Below are positions 1-11,993 of a stretch of DNA of 64,000 nucleotides, one piece after another (within the stretch, counting starts at the first letter, position 1; the number at the start of each line of letters is the position of its first letter). The notes beneath the pieces are model-generated. The model had not been told where the DNA came from and made no database searches. It was given only the letters and a program-made list of their open reading frames with translations. A program made the translations under genes and the position numbers. The stretch is from Panorpa germanica (taxonomy: Eukaryota > Arthropoda > Insecta > Mecoptera > Panorpidae), in NCBI GenBank assembly GCA_963678705.1, contig OY783217.1, positions 5,022,001-5,086,000 of the forward strand, written 5' to 3'.

Positions 1-1285
1 CCCTTTTCTTCGTATTTAATCATCAGAATCAGAAATGATAAATAAAATAATTTTCCTTTAAATTGTGCTTAATATGATATATTAGCAAAAAGAAAAATGA
101 TGAACAAAATTTAAATATCGAACACTTTCTAATAGCTTTAGGAAATTTTAATGGGGAAAACCCGATGGATCCGGGTCGAAATGTGACCTTGGAAACCTTA
201 AACCTAGAGAAGCTTTATGACGCACTATGCAGAGTAAAAGAAACGAATAACGATTCGATAAAACAAAATAGGTTTAAAAATTATTATGTAATAACTTAAA
301 TAATAAATGAATTGTACTAAATCCTTGAAAATTTAGATGTTTTTAATATCGATTCAAACTGGAAACTGGAAATATTGGACCCAGTGGGTATTGAAACCCC
401 GGTTTTTCAGAAACTTCTAGATTTCTCTTTGCTTAAAAAGTCCCATCGACGCGACGTACTTAGCACCAACTATAAGTTTACTAGTAGCTACATTAAAATA
501 AGTTACATTTTGAAGAACATGCAACTTCTACTGAATACAATCCTCATTTCTTCTCGTATATTACTAGTATGAAAAGGTGGAAAGAGGGAACAGGCGGATG
601 GGGAAGTAGTTAGAGTAAGTGGGAGGTACTTAACTCAATTACAGAGTTTTCTGTATCACCGTCACCATCGCCAGCAACTCCACGATAAAGTCAGACGTTC
701 GCAGAATTCATTATATTTGAAATCTGGCTTAACCGCTGTGAATCTGGAAATTGTTATTACAAAATATAATTAAATTTGAAATTGTTATCACATTCGGAGA
801 TACAAAGTGGTAGAACGTGGCATGTGTTAACAGGAGGGTAAGAGGATTGAGTGGGGTCCACATCGGGTACTGGTGCAGTTGTTGCATAATTATTTTATGA
901 AAACATGAGCTTTATAAATTAAATTACCATCGTAATTGGTATTTTATATATTTGATTGTTTCATTTTCATTTTCCATTTAATAATTGAATTAGCTACGGG
1001 TTTGTTACATACAATTGTATAGTTAATATGCATAGTAGTTTATTTTTAAATGATTGTGATAATCTCAGTTAAGTTTATATCATAAAATAAACCGGTTTTT
1101 ATTTTTAAAAGTTATTAAAGATTAAATTTATAATTACTAATGCAAATGACCGCAAGTGTGGCGATGGCATTGTCGTCATAACAGTACTTAATTAGTATTT
1201 TAATTCCTCATTGTCCCGCTACGATTAATTGACGGAAACAATAATTAATTTCATATAGAAATAACTAACATAAAATATGTAAGTA
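1..1285. other. no recognisable feature
   Basis: The longest reading frame here is 65 codons (375-572), with no family resemblance. The stretch is AT-rich single-copy-looking DNA. I see no repeat shared with the rest of the window. Confidence 0.6.
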
Positions 1286-1287
1286 TA

Positions 1288-1497
1288 GTTCAAATTATGA
1301 GAGTTCGGCGGCGACTCATACTTAAAACAAGTTGTGGGGTATAAACTGCCGATATAACTAAAAAGCACTGACTCACTTATTTTTTTATAATGTATATAGA
1401 AAAGAATAAGATAAATTTCATTATCGTATTATAGATTTATACCGCTCTTTAAACCTCTTTTAAGTATAAGTCGCCGCCGAACTATCGTGGTTTGGAC
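1288..1497 (+). mobile_element. MITE-A copy 1 (210 bp, TA-flanked)
   Basis: This is a non-autonomous DNA element. It starts GTTCAAATTATGAGAG and ends with the inverted form (TATCGTGGTTTGGAC). The inverted arms are about 40 bp and include GTTCGGCGGCGACT on the left and its complement on the right. TA flanks both ends (1286-1287 and 1498-1499), the duplication used by Tc1/mariner elements. Two more copies of identical length lie at 17852 and 27200. The interior has no coding capacity, so it would have needed a transposase supplied elsewhere. The superfamily is inferred from the TA duplication only. Confidence 0.9.
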
Positions 1498-1624
1498 TAT
1501 TGTTAGAATTAAATGTATATGCCACTAAGCTTTACTTTCTTAAATCAACTAATTACATCTCAATAGTTAAGAAAACTTAAAAGTATTATAATATTCTAAT
1601 ACTTTAAAAAGAACTTTATCATTC

Positions 1625-1965
1625 TTATACTCTCTCTACTCCTCCATCTCTCTCTCTTCTTCTTCTTCTTGCTCTTGCCTTCTTCTCTGTATCTCACTAT
1701 TCTTCTTCTCTCAACAATCCTTTATCTGCTTTACTCTAATCCGTAACTCGTATTCCATTCTTATATGCTTCAACGTTTCATTTTCCCGGTGACACGTTCT
1801 GCAGACTCTCTCCATTTTTAATACCTACTTCTCTTCTCCTCGTTTCCCATTTTTGCTATTCCTCTTGTATGTCTTGTGCCTTCCTCTTTTATGTATGACC
1901 GTAATTCTCTCTCCCATATTTTTTTGTACCTCTCACTGGCTTTTCTGCCTTATTTGAACATAAAT
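1625..1965 (-). pseudogene. LINE-Z 3' coding fragment (copy 1)
   Basis: This is a broken C-terminal piece of a non-LTR retrotransposon protein, read on the minus strand. Near 1940-1910 it encodes SERYKKIWEREL. Around 1840 it has the degenerate equivalent of the RFRLGN segment (GIAKMGNEEKRSRY). After a frame change, 1809-1750 encodes CRTCHRENETLKHI, the C-x2-C...H core of the Cys/His tail found at the end of many LINE ORF2 proteins. At least one frameshift and several stops rule out function. The purine-rich downstream part (lysine/arginine/glutamate codons) matches the equivalent part of the copies at 11.3 and 49.8 kb. No target duplication was found. Confidence 0.75.
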
Positions 1966-1969
1966 CACA

Positions 1970-4600
1970 TGATACTTTTTGTTCAGAAAAACTTGACCAT
2001 ATTAATTTCACTAATTTACATATTATAATTCAGGATTTTATAGAGCAATTGTGGAACGCTTGTTTAAAATATATATCAGGATATATTTGAATATCACTAA
2101 AGTACTTCTTCTCAATGTTTAATTTAGAATTTATTCGGTTTATTTATAAGATTAGAACAAATCTTCGTTTATCATAGCAGCATAACCTCGTACAGACGTG
2201 GAGTGTAGCACCTTTAATCTCACAGCTTAATATCGTTCACTCTGCTATATGTTTGAATAATACACAACTATAGTAAACATATATTCACATTAGGTAAAAC
2301 AAACTCATACATACGGTAAAATGACATTTTCAACATTAAACTTTAGCGAGAGCTACGAGTATTTTTCAAAAAGGAATTTAATTAATGCTTGTAATGTGTT
2401 AGTTTTTTGCTTGTGTTCAACATTCGTTTATTTTTGTTTCTGTTTTTACTTTTTGTTCTATTCGTTGCATTGCAGTTCCGAGTTGAGACTGCTATTTTAG
2501 CTCATACTAGTAATGTATTTATATTATAAAACACTATATGGAAAGTCAATTGCAGTTGAATATTTTTCAATTTGTATGTACAATAGGTTTTCATATTCAA
2601 TTGATAATAGTATTTTGTTGATATCGAATTTTAGTATTATTGCGTTATCTATGCTTTTCATATTCGAATATTGTTTGCAAAAATGATTATTTTAAATGCT
2701 ATTTTAATGCACTCTCTTGTTGTTTAACCTTATTTTGTTTGCAATATAAAAGTATGCGAAATAACATCTGATAAAAATTTGCAATTTTGTTACAGCATTC
2801 ATGTTTTAAATTTGTTTGTGTTAACGAATTTTAAATTACTTTGAAGCGACTAAAACTTAAACAAAATTGTAAGCAGTAAATATTAGAAAAAAGACTTAGT
2901 TTATAGTATAAAAGAATTCAGAATTCTACTGCTTTCAATTTTATTCTAGTAACTAGTCTAATTTAATTCTAAAAACGACATTTTCCTGCACGTTTTCTAC
3001 AGTATTCGATTTGAAACGTATTAATCAGTGGGATGTTCACAAGGTAAATTTTTATTAGTAAAAACGCATAGTTGTCATAACAAAATAAATATACTAAAAT
3101 GAAATTTGCTATATGTTTAAGGTATAAGTAAAGAAATAAAGAACCTAATATTACCTAAATTTTATTAATTTTATTAAAATAGGTGTACATGTACTTATTT
3201 AGTCAAAATATGTATTAGATTTAAAAGTTATTATAATCAACTATATTTGAGTAGTTTGAATAGAGCGAGTCAAGAGAGCTCGGGACTTTGAAGCGAAGGT
3301 ATTTCTGTTAGATTTATACTGCTAGAATTTATAGTAGCCGAATTATTGTTCTTGGCTAAAATATTGTCTGTCACACCGCATGACTTGCAACGCAATTTTT
3401 ATATAATTCCATAGCTTTACAAATCGGGATTTTGTTCCACTAAATAAATCAATAATAAATCATTATCTATAAAAGATTTGTTGAACATTTTCTAATGATA
3501 AACTTGAAACACGTGCACTCTCTAAGGACTAAACACTTGTTCGGTTACTATTCGATAAAAGTCACACCGCGTGAAAGATACTGCATAATACTATGCGCCA
3601 AATATACTTATACGCTAAAGTTCATTCGATTTGCTTGACAAGTTCGGTGAGTACTCGATAAACGTGTTTAGCTGTGTACGTTTTTTTGCGGTACGAATGT
3701 TGTGTAAATGAAATGGTTTTGTATAAAATGTATGCGCCAGTATTTATTCGATAATATTTATACTGCAAACGTGCTGTACAATGCTTCAACTCTATTTCCA
3801 AGTAAACTGATAGAGCAGCAAAATAAACAATCCACCTCTGCTCTCGCTACGGGATACTGGCTCTCTGTACTCTGTGATGCGCTTTACTGGACGGGGCTTC
3901 CCTTATTACCATCAAGCCTTAGCATACCGCAGCGCAGATTCCTGCATCAGTCGCTACTTGTAGAGTACTAGTCCATTATTCATTCATTGAATACGTTGTA
4001 GAACAAATAATGTAAATTATATTCAAATTGCTTAAAGTGCTTTGTTTCCATTCCGCCGACTGAAGACTTGGAAAACAAGAAGAATGCTTCCACTACGTCT
4101 TCTGGTTATGTTTGATGCAATTTAATGTTTACCCGTATTTAAATTTTGTTATTGCGGTTTGAAATTAAGGGTAAATTGTTTTCAGATTTACTCTCTCTGT
4201 GTTATAATGTTTCTTCTCAAATGTTAATACTGGTGTACTGGTTCTTCTTGAGCTTCATATTATAATAATTGCTAATTAGTGTTTTATTTCAATTGTGCTT
4301 AAGTTGAATTTTATATTTAATTAGAAATTTCAACAAATTTTAAGTAAAAACATCACATGTACTAAACAAATATAGTAAGCAAAATAAATTAAAGCATTAA
4401 AAGATTTACATATCTCGAAATTGCAAAACAGGCATTAACATCCGACAATAATAAATCTGGAGGAAGACGAATAAGATAAATAGCCTTTTCTATTACAAAA
4501 AAATGTTTGCTCTTGTTTTCCATTTATATTTCTTAACTTGGTAATGTGTAGTTCATTTTCTATTCTATTGCAACATTAGTAATAATTTGTATTAAAAATT
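1970..4600. other. no recognisable element; one GC-richer patch at 3830-3970
   Basis: An 87-codon frame (3708-3971) covers a patch richer in G and C than its surroundings. Its translation has no motif, membrane pattern or compositional sign of a real protein, and no splice context makes an exon convincing. The decamer GTCACACCGC occurs twice (3371 and 3560) with different flanks. The rest is AT-rich, with nothing I can name. Confidence 0.5.
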
Positions 4601-4602
4601 AA

Positions 4603-4772
4603 GGCCCTCCACACATGGGGCAACTTGTTGCAAACTTTAGCCCCGAATCTGTCCGAACCGGATGAGAATGGAACTGTCTTGTTAGTGAGAGGACGAACGT
4701 GTTTACGAGTGAGAGAACACACACGTAGGATTACATATAACGACGCCACAAATGACAAATGTGGACGTAAGC
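4603..4772 (+). repeat. Rep-E copy 1
   Basis: This repeat shares long stretches with 59796-59952: GTTGCAAACTTTAGCCCCGA near 4627, and later GTTAGTGAGAG followed by GAACGTGT. The left end (GGCCCTCCACACAT) and the inverse of the right end (CGTCCACATTTGTGG) resemble each other, suggesting degraded terminal inverted repeats of a MITE. The right end carries a perfect palindrome, TGTGGACG-taag-CGTCCACA (4753-4772). Two overlapping frames of 61 and 70 codons fall in it, but they merely reflect the repeat. Confidence 0.65.
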
Positions 4773-4774
4773 GT

Positions 4775-6045
4775 CCACAGAACTGCATGGTTCACATCAA
4801 ATGCAATTAATTTATTGTATCAAACGTTGAGGGAAGTGGAGCGAGAGAGAAGGCATATGCAGGCCATTTCCTTCCACATTCCATTCGATGAATAAAATGC
4901 GTTTGATACGAACAGGTTGAATTGAGGGTCTTTCAAATTTAAACTTACCCAAAGCTTTATGAAACTATAATCATAATATACCAATGCATTTTATTTATTT
5001 CTTTATTCACTTTTTATAAAATTGAAGAATTCAGCCCTGCATCAACTAAGCCCAGCAGGGTTTATAGACACAGAAGAAACAAAACAAATAGTTATTCATG
5101 GCATCAAGTCCTCGGCTAGGCTCTCCTTGCACAGTAATGCCGCGAAGTAAAGGAAAGGGAATGTAGATTGCGTTTACTCAACTGATAAATTAGATGATAG
5201 TTTACTTTGCTGAATTGTAATTACAGTATTTGTTATTAGTTCAACTTCGTCATGAACTTCACTTAAATGGATAAAGCCTCTGTATTATTTTTCTGTTTAT
5301 AGACTACTTTATAAATGATATAATTTTATAATTCGTAGAAATACGTCTGTCTAATAAATATATATAACACTAGCACTTACCTCCATCGCAAAACGACGAG
5401 GATAAATACGAAATCGTAGACAGATATCTTATCATGAATTATTCGCTGGTATTCATAGTCCAAATGCAAACTTACCTAGAAAAATAAAAAGAATATTTGT
5501 TAATTTAATACATTAGATTAATATAAGATATAAAGTAAATGTTTTATCTAGTATATGAATATATTTAGAGACCTAAATTAATATTCCGATCCATTTTCCT
5601 TTTTTAAATTTAATTAAATGGTATATAAGAACACACCCACATACAAGTATGTCTTCAGTAATGCAAATAAAACCAAAGCAAATAAACTCATATTTGCATT
5701 TTTGTAATTAATAAATGTGAACCAAATAGAATATTCTCAGAATTCTTTATATACTCGTATATATTATAATATACTACATATATAATATACTAGTCTCAAA
5801 CGAAGTTAGCATAATTATGTAACTATTTATGTATACACAACATTTTATATTAAATTTTCTTTTGAGATAAAAAATATAAATGTATTGATGAATAAAATTT
5901 ATATTCTAAATAGTAATATTATCTAAAGCCGTCTATCTACAAATAAAATCGAATTAAATCTGATTAAATTTTTTTTTCTTTTCTTTTCTTTTTAATATTT
6001 TATCGAGTTCATCCAAGTCCTGTGTTCTTTGCTTTCATGCTTCCA
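4775..6045. other. no recognisable feature
   Basis: A short inverted pair CCCTGC...GCAGGG lies near 5035-5060, and a T-rich tract at 5970-5995. There is no open frame above 60 codons and no resemblance to other parts of the window. Confidence 0.55.
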
Positions 6046-6047
6046 GC

Positions 6048-6203
6048 ATGAGGCCTACGTAACGCCCATATTCGAACTGCTTTACCGCTTGCAGTGTGCG
6101 AGTTTCATTACATTTACAGGGTTCGGATAGGTAAAGCGTAGTAGCGCGTATACGTCCGGTCAAAATTCGCTTAAATACGTTTGCAGTGTGCGACAGGCCT
6201 TAA
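6048..6203 (+). repeat. Rep-F copy 1
   Basis: A dispersed repeat carrying two direct copies of TTGCAGTGTGCGA (near 6092 and 6180). The second is followed by CAGGCCTTAAT. The left edge has AGGCCT, so weak inverted ends are possible. The same TTGCAGTGTGCGACAGG string recurs at 13977. Its G+C content is clearly above the flanks. The superfamily is unknown. Confidence 0.6.
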
Positions 6204-6930
6204 TCTCACGTAAGCACATGTTCTTTAAACAGGGATCACATCTTCTTTAGTAATATTTAAAAATAAAAAACAAAGCTGTGTTTATTTTATGCCCCAGTTA
6301 TTTCCACCATTCCATCGACATCGATAGACAATTCGCTTCAGTGTTCTTATAGGAGGAAATGGTAGCAACGGTGGTGGTGGTTTCAGAGAAGGTGACGGAA
6401 ACAAATTGTAGGGTTGCTTGTTGCGATATCTGGTGGCATAACTACATAACAGACACTCAGACATTCGGAGTGGTAAATCAGAATTCATCGGTACCCCCTA
6501 ACCCCTATTCCCCTTCCACTGTCTTGATTCTACACCACTCCATCATTCTGTAACCCTAAAAACACCCCGTTGTGACCCGCAACAAGACATAGAAGCAAAA
6601 CCAAGCCAAGTTGAGGGTAGAAAACCTAGTAGGCAGTCACAGTAGGCAGTAAGCAGTAAGCACGCACTTACTCATTTGTCAGGACGTTTTATATGACATA
6701 CGAAATAGGGTCTTAAAAAATGTGCTAAAATATTACTTTGTGTGAAATAAAATACATATTTAGATGAATCTGTATATGGTTCTTAAGATACACCACAACT
6801 GCTATAAAAGACATTGTTCAGCTACTATTTTGTTATTAGTGTTAAATAAATCTTAGTTCATATACATTCAAATATTTATTCCCCAAACGTAAAATAACTA
6901 AATGTTCATATTTTTTAATTACCAAAATGT
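6204..6930. other. no recognisable feature
   Basis: Holds a short tandem-like stretch (AGGCAGT / AAGCAGT near 6630-6660) and a pyrimidine-rich patch at 6490-6520. Overlapping 64- and 68-codon frames on opposite strands look random. Confidence 0.5.
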
Positions 6931-7115
6931 TTTTTTTTTTTTTTTATTACACTTCACCGGCTTCTTAGGACCACGGTCCTTTTTTCGCCCTTCTTACTTT
7001 ATTTTATTTACATTTTACCTATTTACATTTCATTTGTTATTACTGCCTAAACTTTTAAACCCGCTATATTCCATAGCATGTCTATGACTAAGCACACTGG
7101 CCACCTCGGATAGCT
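6931..7115 (-). mobile_element. LINE-I 3' end (copy 2), 5'-truncated
   Basis: Read on the minus strand, this is the last ~185 bp of the non-LTR element also found at 25735-26379. Shared blocks in order are GAGGTGGCCAGTGTGCTTAG, GGAATATAGCGG, a TAATAA stop region, AATGTAAAT and GTGGTCCTA. It then ends in a poly-A tail (T run at 6930-6945 on the plus strand). Such 5'-truncated copies with an A tail are the normal outcome of target-primed reverse transcription. Only the last few residues of ORF2 are present. Confidence 0.85.
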
Positions 7116-7720
7116 TAGTAGTATGTTTATTAAAACGTCATTTATATGTAATAAAAAGACAGTATTTCTTATCACTTGTTAAATTGTTAAAACTCTCAAG
7201 ACAAGTTGTTTGCTTCTTACTCTTGGCTTACTGTCAACACTGCTTCTGATCGAACTGATAGAATTTGAAGATAAATTATTTAAGCTTCTAAGGTTTAAAT
7301 TAAAATAAATGCTAACGTATAAACAAGTGATTTTAATGAGATGATACTTTTTAATTGTTTGCTGATTTTATTGTAAGCAATTCGAATTATTCATATTTAC
7401 ACGTTGGCAATTTGTTGCCATTATATTGCACACAGATCGATAGCAAGATTTAAGAAAATAATCATAAGACAGCAAAATTAGAATATAAAGTTGTTGCATT
7501 TCAAAGATTACCATTTAAAATTAATATAATGTTACTTGTTTATACGAAGTAGAAATATGTCTAATAGTGCAGTTTCCAACTTGTTAGCTTGATATAACTT
7601 AATTCCAAGGTTCATTATCTATCTGTGCTTGTGATTAACGAAATCAATTTAATTTTAGATTTTAAGTAAGTTGTTTAGGCACTCTTTTGTTAATAGAAAT
7701 ATAGCATTAATGTAAATCTT
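7116..7720. other. no recognisable feature
   Basis: AT-rich sequence between the LINE-I tail and the purine-rich block that follows. No open frame or repeat could be supported. Confidence 0.5.
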
Positions 7721-7724
7721 TTCA

Positions 7725-7885
7725 TAGGGATAAGGATGAAAGTGGATAACGGAAATGAAAAGGAAGGGAAGAGTGAAAAGAGAGAGAAGTGTGGCGAGGA
7801 ACATTAAAACGGAAATAAATAATTGAATTTTAAGTTTTGGTAATTAAGATATGGAATGTAAATAAATGTAAGGAGTTTGTAACGT
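7725..7885 (+). repeat. possible LINE-Z tail
   Basis: A purine-rich block (GAAAAGGAAGGGAAGAG and similar) is followed by TTGAATTTTAAG and then ATGTAAATAAATGTA. The order of a lysine/arginine/glutamate-rich end, then a short 3' UTR with ATGTAAATAAATG, matches the minus-strand tail of the LINE-Z copy at 11.25 kb (GATGTAAATAAATGAG). No protein motif is readable, so this is only a suggestion. Confidence 0.3.
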
Positions 7886-7886
7886 G

Positions 7887-7909
7887 TATATATATATATA
7901 TATATATAT
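7887..7909. repeat. (TA)n microsatellite
   Basis: About eleven uninterrupted TA units, directly after the possible LINE tail. Confidence 0.95.
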
Positions 7910-7911
7910 TT

Positions 7912-9215
7912 GTATATAGCGAGGATATATTTTTATAGAGATATAAGATTTCTAATTTTTTTTTAGTTATTTATATCTTTTCAAATTAATAAATATCCTT
8001 TATATATTAAAACGGATCCGCTTTAATCTTTTAGCAAGATTCTCTTATTTCTTTTTATTTTCCACATTATAACTTTTTCCTCTCATAGTTCAACCCATGA
8101 AATCCAAACCCAACTTCTTATCTATGTTTTTCAATTTATACTTTGAAACTATCGCAAGTTGGTAAGAAATTGATTTTACAAATGTGTATAGATCGTACAA
8201 GTATGTATATATTTTGTATGCATGTACATATATTTATATTTTGTACACAGTACACACTTGTAGGTATGTCAGAGCGCTGAAACTGAAACAGAATATCCTG
8301 AATAAAATATTTTATTTAACATAAATAAGTGATGCTCCAGTGAGTTTTATACTCTGGTAGTATAAAATAACGAATACACAAACTTTCTTTAAAGCTCATA
8401 AATTATTAAAGCAATAAATCCCATATAAATACCCTGGTGTCACGATATGACGGGTATTCGTACACACTGTATATTCCTCCACGAAGTCATCTCTCCTCTT
8501 CTCTCCCTCCTCTTCTCTTATAATAATATTGCCATTTATATTTCTGGTTGACAACATTCATTAACACAGTGTCTAACGTTCTCCATCTCCTCTCACAATT
8601 TCCCCAGTTAGTAGCAAGGTCATACTTTGGCTCATTTAAGCAAGCTTTCAGAGAAGCTTTGAGCTTTTAACCGACAAGTAAAGCCAACAAGATAAAATGC
8701 TGGCACACCTCCATATTATATCAAAACACAAAACAATTTTTTAATAATGGGCTTTATATTTTTGTAGCATATTTTTTGTCAACATACAAAAAAAAAAGAT
8801 GATAAAGTTTTTAAATTTGTCTTTTTTTTTTTGTTTTTTTTTTCATAAAGAAAAAACCTGGAAAAAGTTTTATAAAAAGAATTGATAAACTGATTGACTT
8901 TATAAAGGATATATTCAAGGCTTTGGATGTTTCTTATGCCGTTATATAACTTACAAATATCTGAGTGTGGAAAAAACTTTCTGATTTATTTCATGTGTGT
9001 TCTGATTTATACGATCTGTCAGATGCGACAAAAAGGTGACTGCCATGACATTAAATACGTAATAAAACTTGTGAAGAATTAATGTCATGTATTAAGTCAG
9101 AGTAAACGGGGTTAATTTCATTAATTATTTGACCCAGTCGTGCCAGGTTATGACGTAATTTACATGCGGATTCTTTATTCCGAAACATTAAAAAGCTGCT
9201 GCATTACTTTTACAA
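7912..9215. other. no recognisable feature
   Basis: Contains a pyrimidine-rich patch (8490-8520, 8580-8600) and several A or T runs near 8790-8850. On the minus strand the patch can be read as a vaguely LINE-like tail, but no diagnostic motif survives. Confidence 0.5.
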
Positions 9216-9216
9216 C

Positions 9217-9252
9217 TGTACAAATGTACAAATGTACAAATGTACAGATGTA
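9217..9252. repeat. 8-bp tandem repeat (TGTACAAA)
   Basis: Three perfect units of TGTACAAA, then a fourth with one change (TGTACAGA) and a partial unit. Confidence 0.95.
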
Positions 9253-9608
9253 TAGCGCTTATGTATGTACTCATAAAATGAAAAGCGTTTTTAATGGTTT
9301 GTGCATGAAGTACAAGCACAAGTACGAGTTGGAATAATTATTTTTAGTTTCTAATTTAGAACCCATGATTTTACGACCAGCATTTATGTATGTAATTGTA
9401 ATTAACTTTGGGTCAAGTAACATAATGCAAATTTATATAAATATAAACCAGAGACGAACGTAAGAAATAATCAATTAGGTAGACATAAAATAGTAACATT
9501 GCTTGTTTAAGGGACATAAATGAATTTTTGTTACAAACATATATTAATTTAAATTTAATTGATTGAACGTCGGCCTATTTCCGATGCTGAGTCCTATCTA
9601 CTGTGACT
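9253..9608. other. no recognisable feature
   Basis: Short AT-rich spacer. The frame running in from 9140 is made partly of the octamer repeat and is not a gene. Confidence 0.5.
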
Positions 9609-9609
9609 T

Positions 9610-9826
9610 CCCAGTAAACAATTTGGTGAAGTGCCCTATTTAGTGACGTTTCTATCACTATTTCACTTCAATTATAGTTCGCATCAACTTTATCTTCATT
9701 TGTATTTCGACAGGTGGAGTAATTTCGCCATGTGAGAAACTGAACTATAAATGAACTCTTTTATGACAAAAAAATCATGACGCATCTTCAATATGATGTC
9801 AAAGTGACTCCAAAATGTTTACTGGG
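9610..9826 (+). mobile_element. MITE-C copy 1 (217 bp)
   Basis: Terminal inverted repeats CCCAGTAAACAATTTGG (left) and CCCAGTAAACATTTTGG (right, inverted) bound a non-coding interior. Much of the interior recurs inverted at 31858-32078 (for example TCTATCACTATTTCACTTCA and ATCAACTTTATCTTCATTTG). The right half recurs at 13698. I could not define a clear target-site duplication, so the superfamily is open. Confidence 0.85.
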
Positions 9827-11143
9827 TTCCTATTATGTTATGTAATAGTTTTTCAATTGTAACTATGATGCAAGGTATACTGCTGCCTAATAAGTTTATA
9901 ATTATGTGTATAGAGTAATCTATTAAACTTGATAACAACCAAACCAGGAAATATAATTATGAAATGAAGAAACGACAGTCAGCATCAAGAATCAGAGCTC
10001 TCACCTACCTTGTCATCAATTTCTTCTTCTTATTATTAAATATCCTACACATTTGTGATATAGCTATATCAAAAATGTTAAAACCTATTAAAAAATGTTG
10101 GAGATAAAACCCATTCTGTGACATCCAGAAGGCTTTAAGAAATTAAAAATTTGCTAAGAATTTGTTCTTAGCAGTATTTTCATTCGTATAAGTTGTTGTT
10201 TATATCCATAAATATAGATACTTTTAATAAATAATAATAAACCTTCCGTGGTACTTGAAGTACCTATTCAATTTCTTAAAATGCTAAGATATGTAAATAC
10301 TGAGATACCTCATTTAGAGTTTTATTACGAAAAAAACATAACAACGTTAAAAAAAAGAAATTTTTACGAAGAATAACAATTTTAATTACTGCGTGAAAAC
10401 ATATTTATTTATTTGAAAGAAATCCTTGAATTTATTTTATATTTTTTTCTTTAAGTTAATTACAATTCTCTGAGGTAATCGAAAACAAAGAAAAACATGA
10501 TTTCTTTTTCTTGCAGGTAAAGTTACAACCTTACATTTTTATTTATATCTTTCTTATAGAAGTAATATTATTTCACCGTATTTGAAACATGATTCTAATA
10601 CATACAAATAAACTGATGAATCTCGTTATAGGTATACAATACCGACCATGCAAGGGGATTCAAAATGTAATTTTGAAAATATATTCTGTAGCAATTTCCA
10701 AGGATTTCTTATAATAAAACTTTCACCTTTGGAAAGCAGGTAATTTTATAACTAAAAAGTCAAGGATTCTATGCTAGTTCATCACAAAAGCAATTTGTTG
10801 TGCAACTATTCATCGCAAAAATAATTTATTACTGTGCAGTTCATCGCTAAGAGATACCTAAGTAAAATGTTATATGGTATACAATTCCTATGTCAATATT
10901 AAAAATTACTATGACTATAGAAATTTTTATTTGAATCTATATGAATTTTAGTCATAAAGCCATTATACCTGGTACTATGTCTCATAGTAATTTTTACTGT
11001 GTTTTCTCACAGTGTACTAACTGCAACACTTCAAACTGCTCAACTGTACAGTTTTCTAAAGGAACGCAGTAACTTTTCCCGCTAAACACAGTTACGTATA
11101 TTTAAAATTCATCTAACTAGCCTATGTAATCAATGTTACCTAA
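9827..11143. other. no recognisable element; small hairpin
   Basis: A short inverted repeat, GCTAAGAA-tttg-TTCTTAGC, lies at 10153-10172. Nothing else stands out in this AT-rich stretch. Confidence 0.5.
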
Positions 11144-11144
11144 T

Positions 11145-11235
11145 ATACAATGTTTTGTGACCGAATTTACTGGTCTTACTTAAACAAATCTACCCTCTTA
11201 GCATACTTATGAATTATTTTAATACACTTCTTTTA
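11145..11235 (+). repeat. direct repeat flanking LINE-Z copy 2 (left)
   Basis: This ~91-bp unit reappears at 11896-11993. Both begin ATACAATGTTTTGTGACCGA, pass through AATCTACCCTCTT and end near ACACTT. The two units bracket the LINE-Z fragment exactly. Confidence 0.85.
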
Positions 11236-11249
11236 CTCATTTATTTACA

Positions 11250-11866
11250 TCTTATTGTGCTTAATTCAATTTTGATCCTTATTATATCCTTATTATTCCA
11301 AAAGAGAAAAACAAAATTATCCTTATAAAAACTGCTACTACTGCTTCGCTCTCATTTGCTACTCTCTCTCCTGTTTCTCTCTCTACTCTGCCATTCTCTT
11401 TCTTTCCTTTCCCTTCACTGCCTCCCTTTAATAACAGCACAATATTCTTCTCGATCATTACTTTTTTCTGACATAAAAACTTAATGTGCTCCAATGTTTC
11501 AATATCCGTTCCGCACACTCTGCACATCCTTTCTTCGCTATTTTCCCAGTATCTGTTTCATTTCTCCTCGTTTCCCAATCTAAATCTGGGAATCCTTCTC
11601 ATGTCTTTTGTGTCTTTTTCTCTTAAGCAATGTGGTGTCTCTCTCTCCCAAATCTTTTTATATCTTGTGTTGTAATTGCTCTTCTCGACTTTTTCCATTA
11701 TTTCCTGTTGCTGTATCTCTCTGTCTCTTCTTCTTAGCTCCTCCTCCACCCTTGTGCCTCCTTCTCTTCTTCTCTCTGCCTCCTCTATCGCCATTCCATT
11801 CCTTTCGTAACACCCCTTTTTTTTTTTTTTTTTGGAGGCGTAGTTTGTTGGACATAATAAGGCCAC
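11250..11866 (-). pseudogene. LINE-Z 3' coding fragment (copy 2), best preserved
   Basis: On the minus strand one frame runs from 11866 to 11282 with a single in-frame TGA (11558-11560). It encodes the C-terminal end of a non-LTR retrotransposon ORF2 protein. In order: CYERNGMAIEEAERRREGG (about 11830-11770), a charged helix with RRDREIQQQ, YNTRYKKIWERE, RFRLGNEEK, then after the stop NRYWENSEERMCRVCG and ETLEHIKFLCQKK. This gives the C-x2-C...H...C pattern of the nucleic-acid-binding tail, followed by a lysine/glutamate-rich end. An 18-base A run (11817-11833 as T on the plus strand) sits at the 5' side. The short 3' UTR ends GATGTAAATAAATGAG without a poly-A tail. The element is 5'-truncated and lacks reverse transcriptase and endonuclease. 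Insects carry many elements with this tail, and the clade is not certain. Confidence 0.85.
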
Positions 11867-11895
11867 GGTTAGTGATAGTTACTTCCGTCTCGTAC

Positions 11896-11993
11896 ATACA
11901 ATGTTTTGTGACCGAATTTACAAGTCTTAATTAAAGAAATCTACCCTCTTGCGTATTAGCATACTCATGAAACTATTTAAGAACACTTTTTTA
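11896..11993 (+). repeat. direct repeat flanking LINE-Z copy 2 (right)
   Basis: Second member of the pair starting at 11145. It differs by scattered substitutions and a small insertion (GCGTAT near 11951). It could be an unusually long target-site duplication, or an older repeat split by the LINE. Confidence 0.85.

Noticed and set aside
3708..3971. 87-codon open frame in a GC-richer patch
   Set aside because: No motif, no homologous copy in the window and no convincing splice or promoter context. Length is compatible with chance.
8440..8640. Another LINE tail on the minus strand
   Set aside because: Composition is similar (pyrimidine-rich on plus), but no C-x2-C...H or RFRLGN motif can be read in any frame.
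9217..9252. CRISPR-like repeats
   Set aside because: Units are 8 bp with no spacers; a simple tandem repeat.
11558..11934. Overlapping frames of 79-108 codons on the plus and minus strands
   Set aside because: The plus frame and the second minus frame are shadows of the LINE-Z frame on the minus strand.
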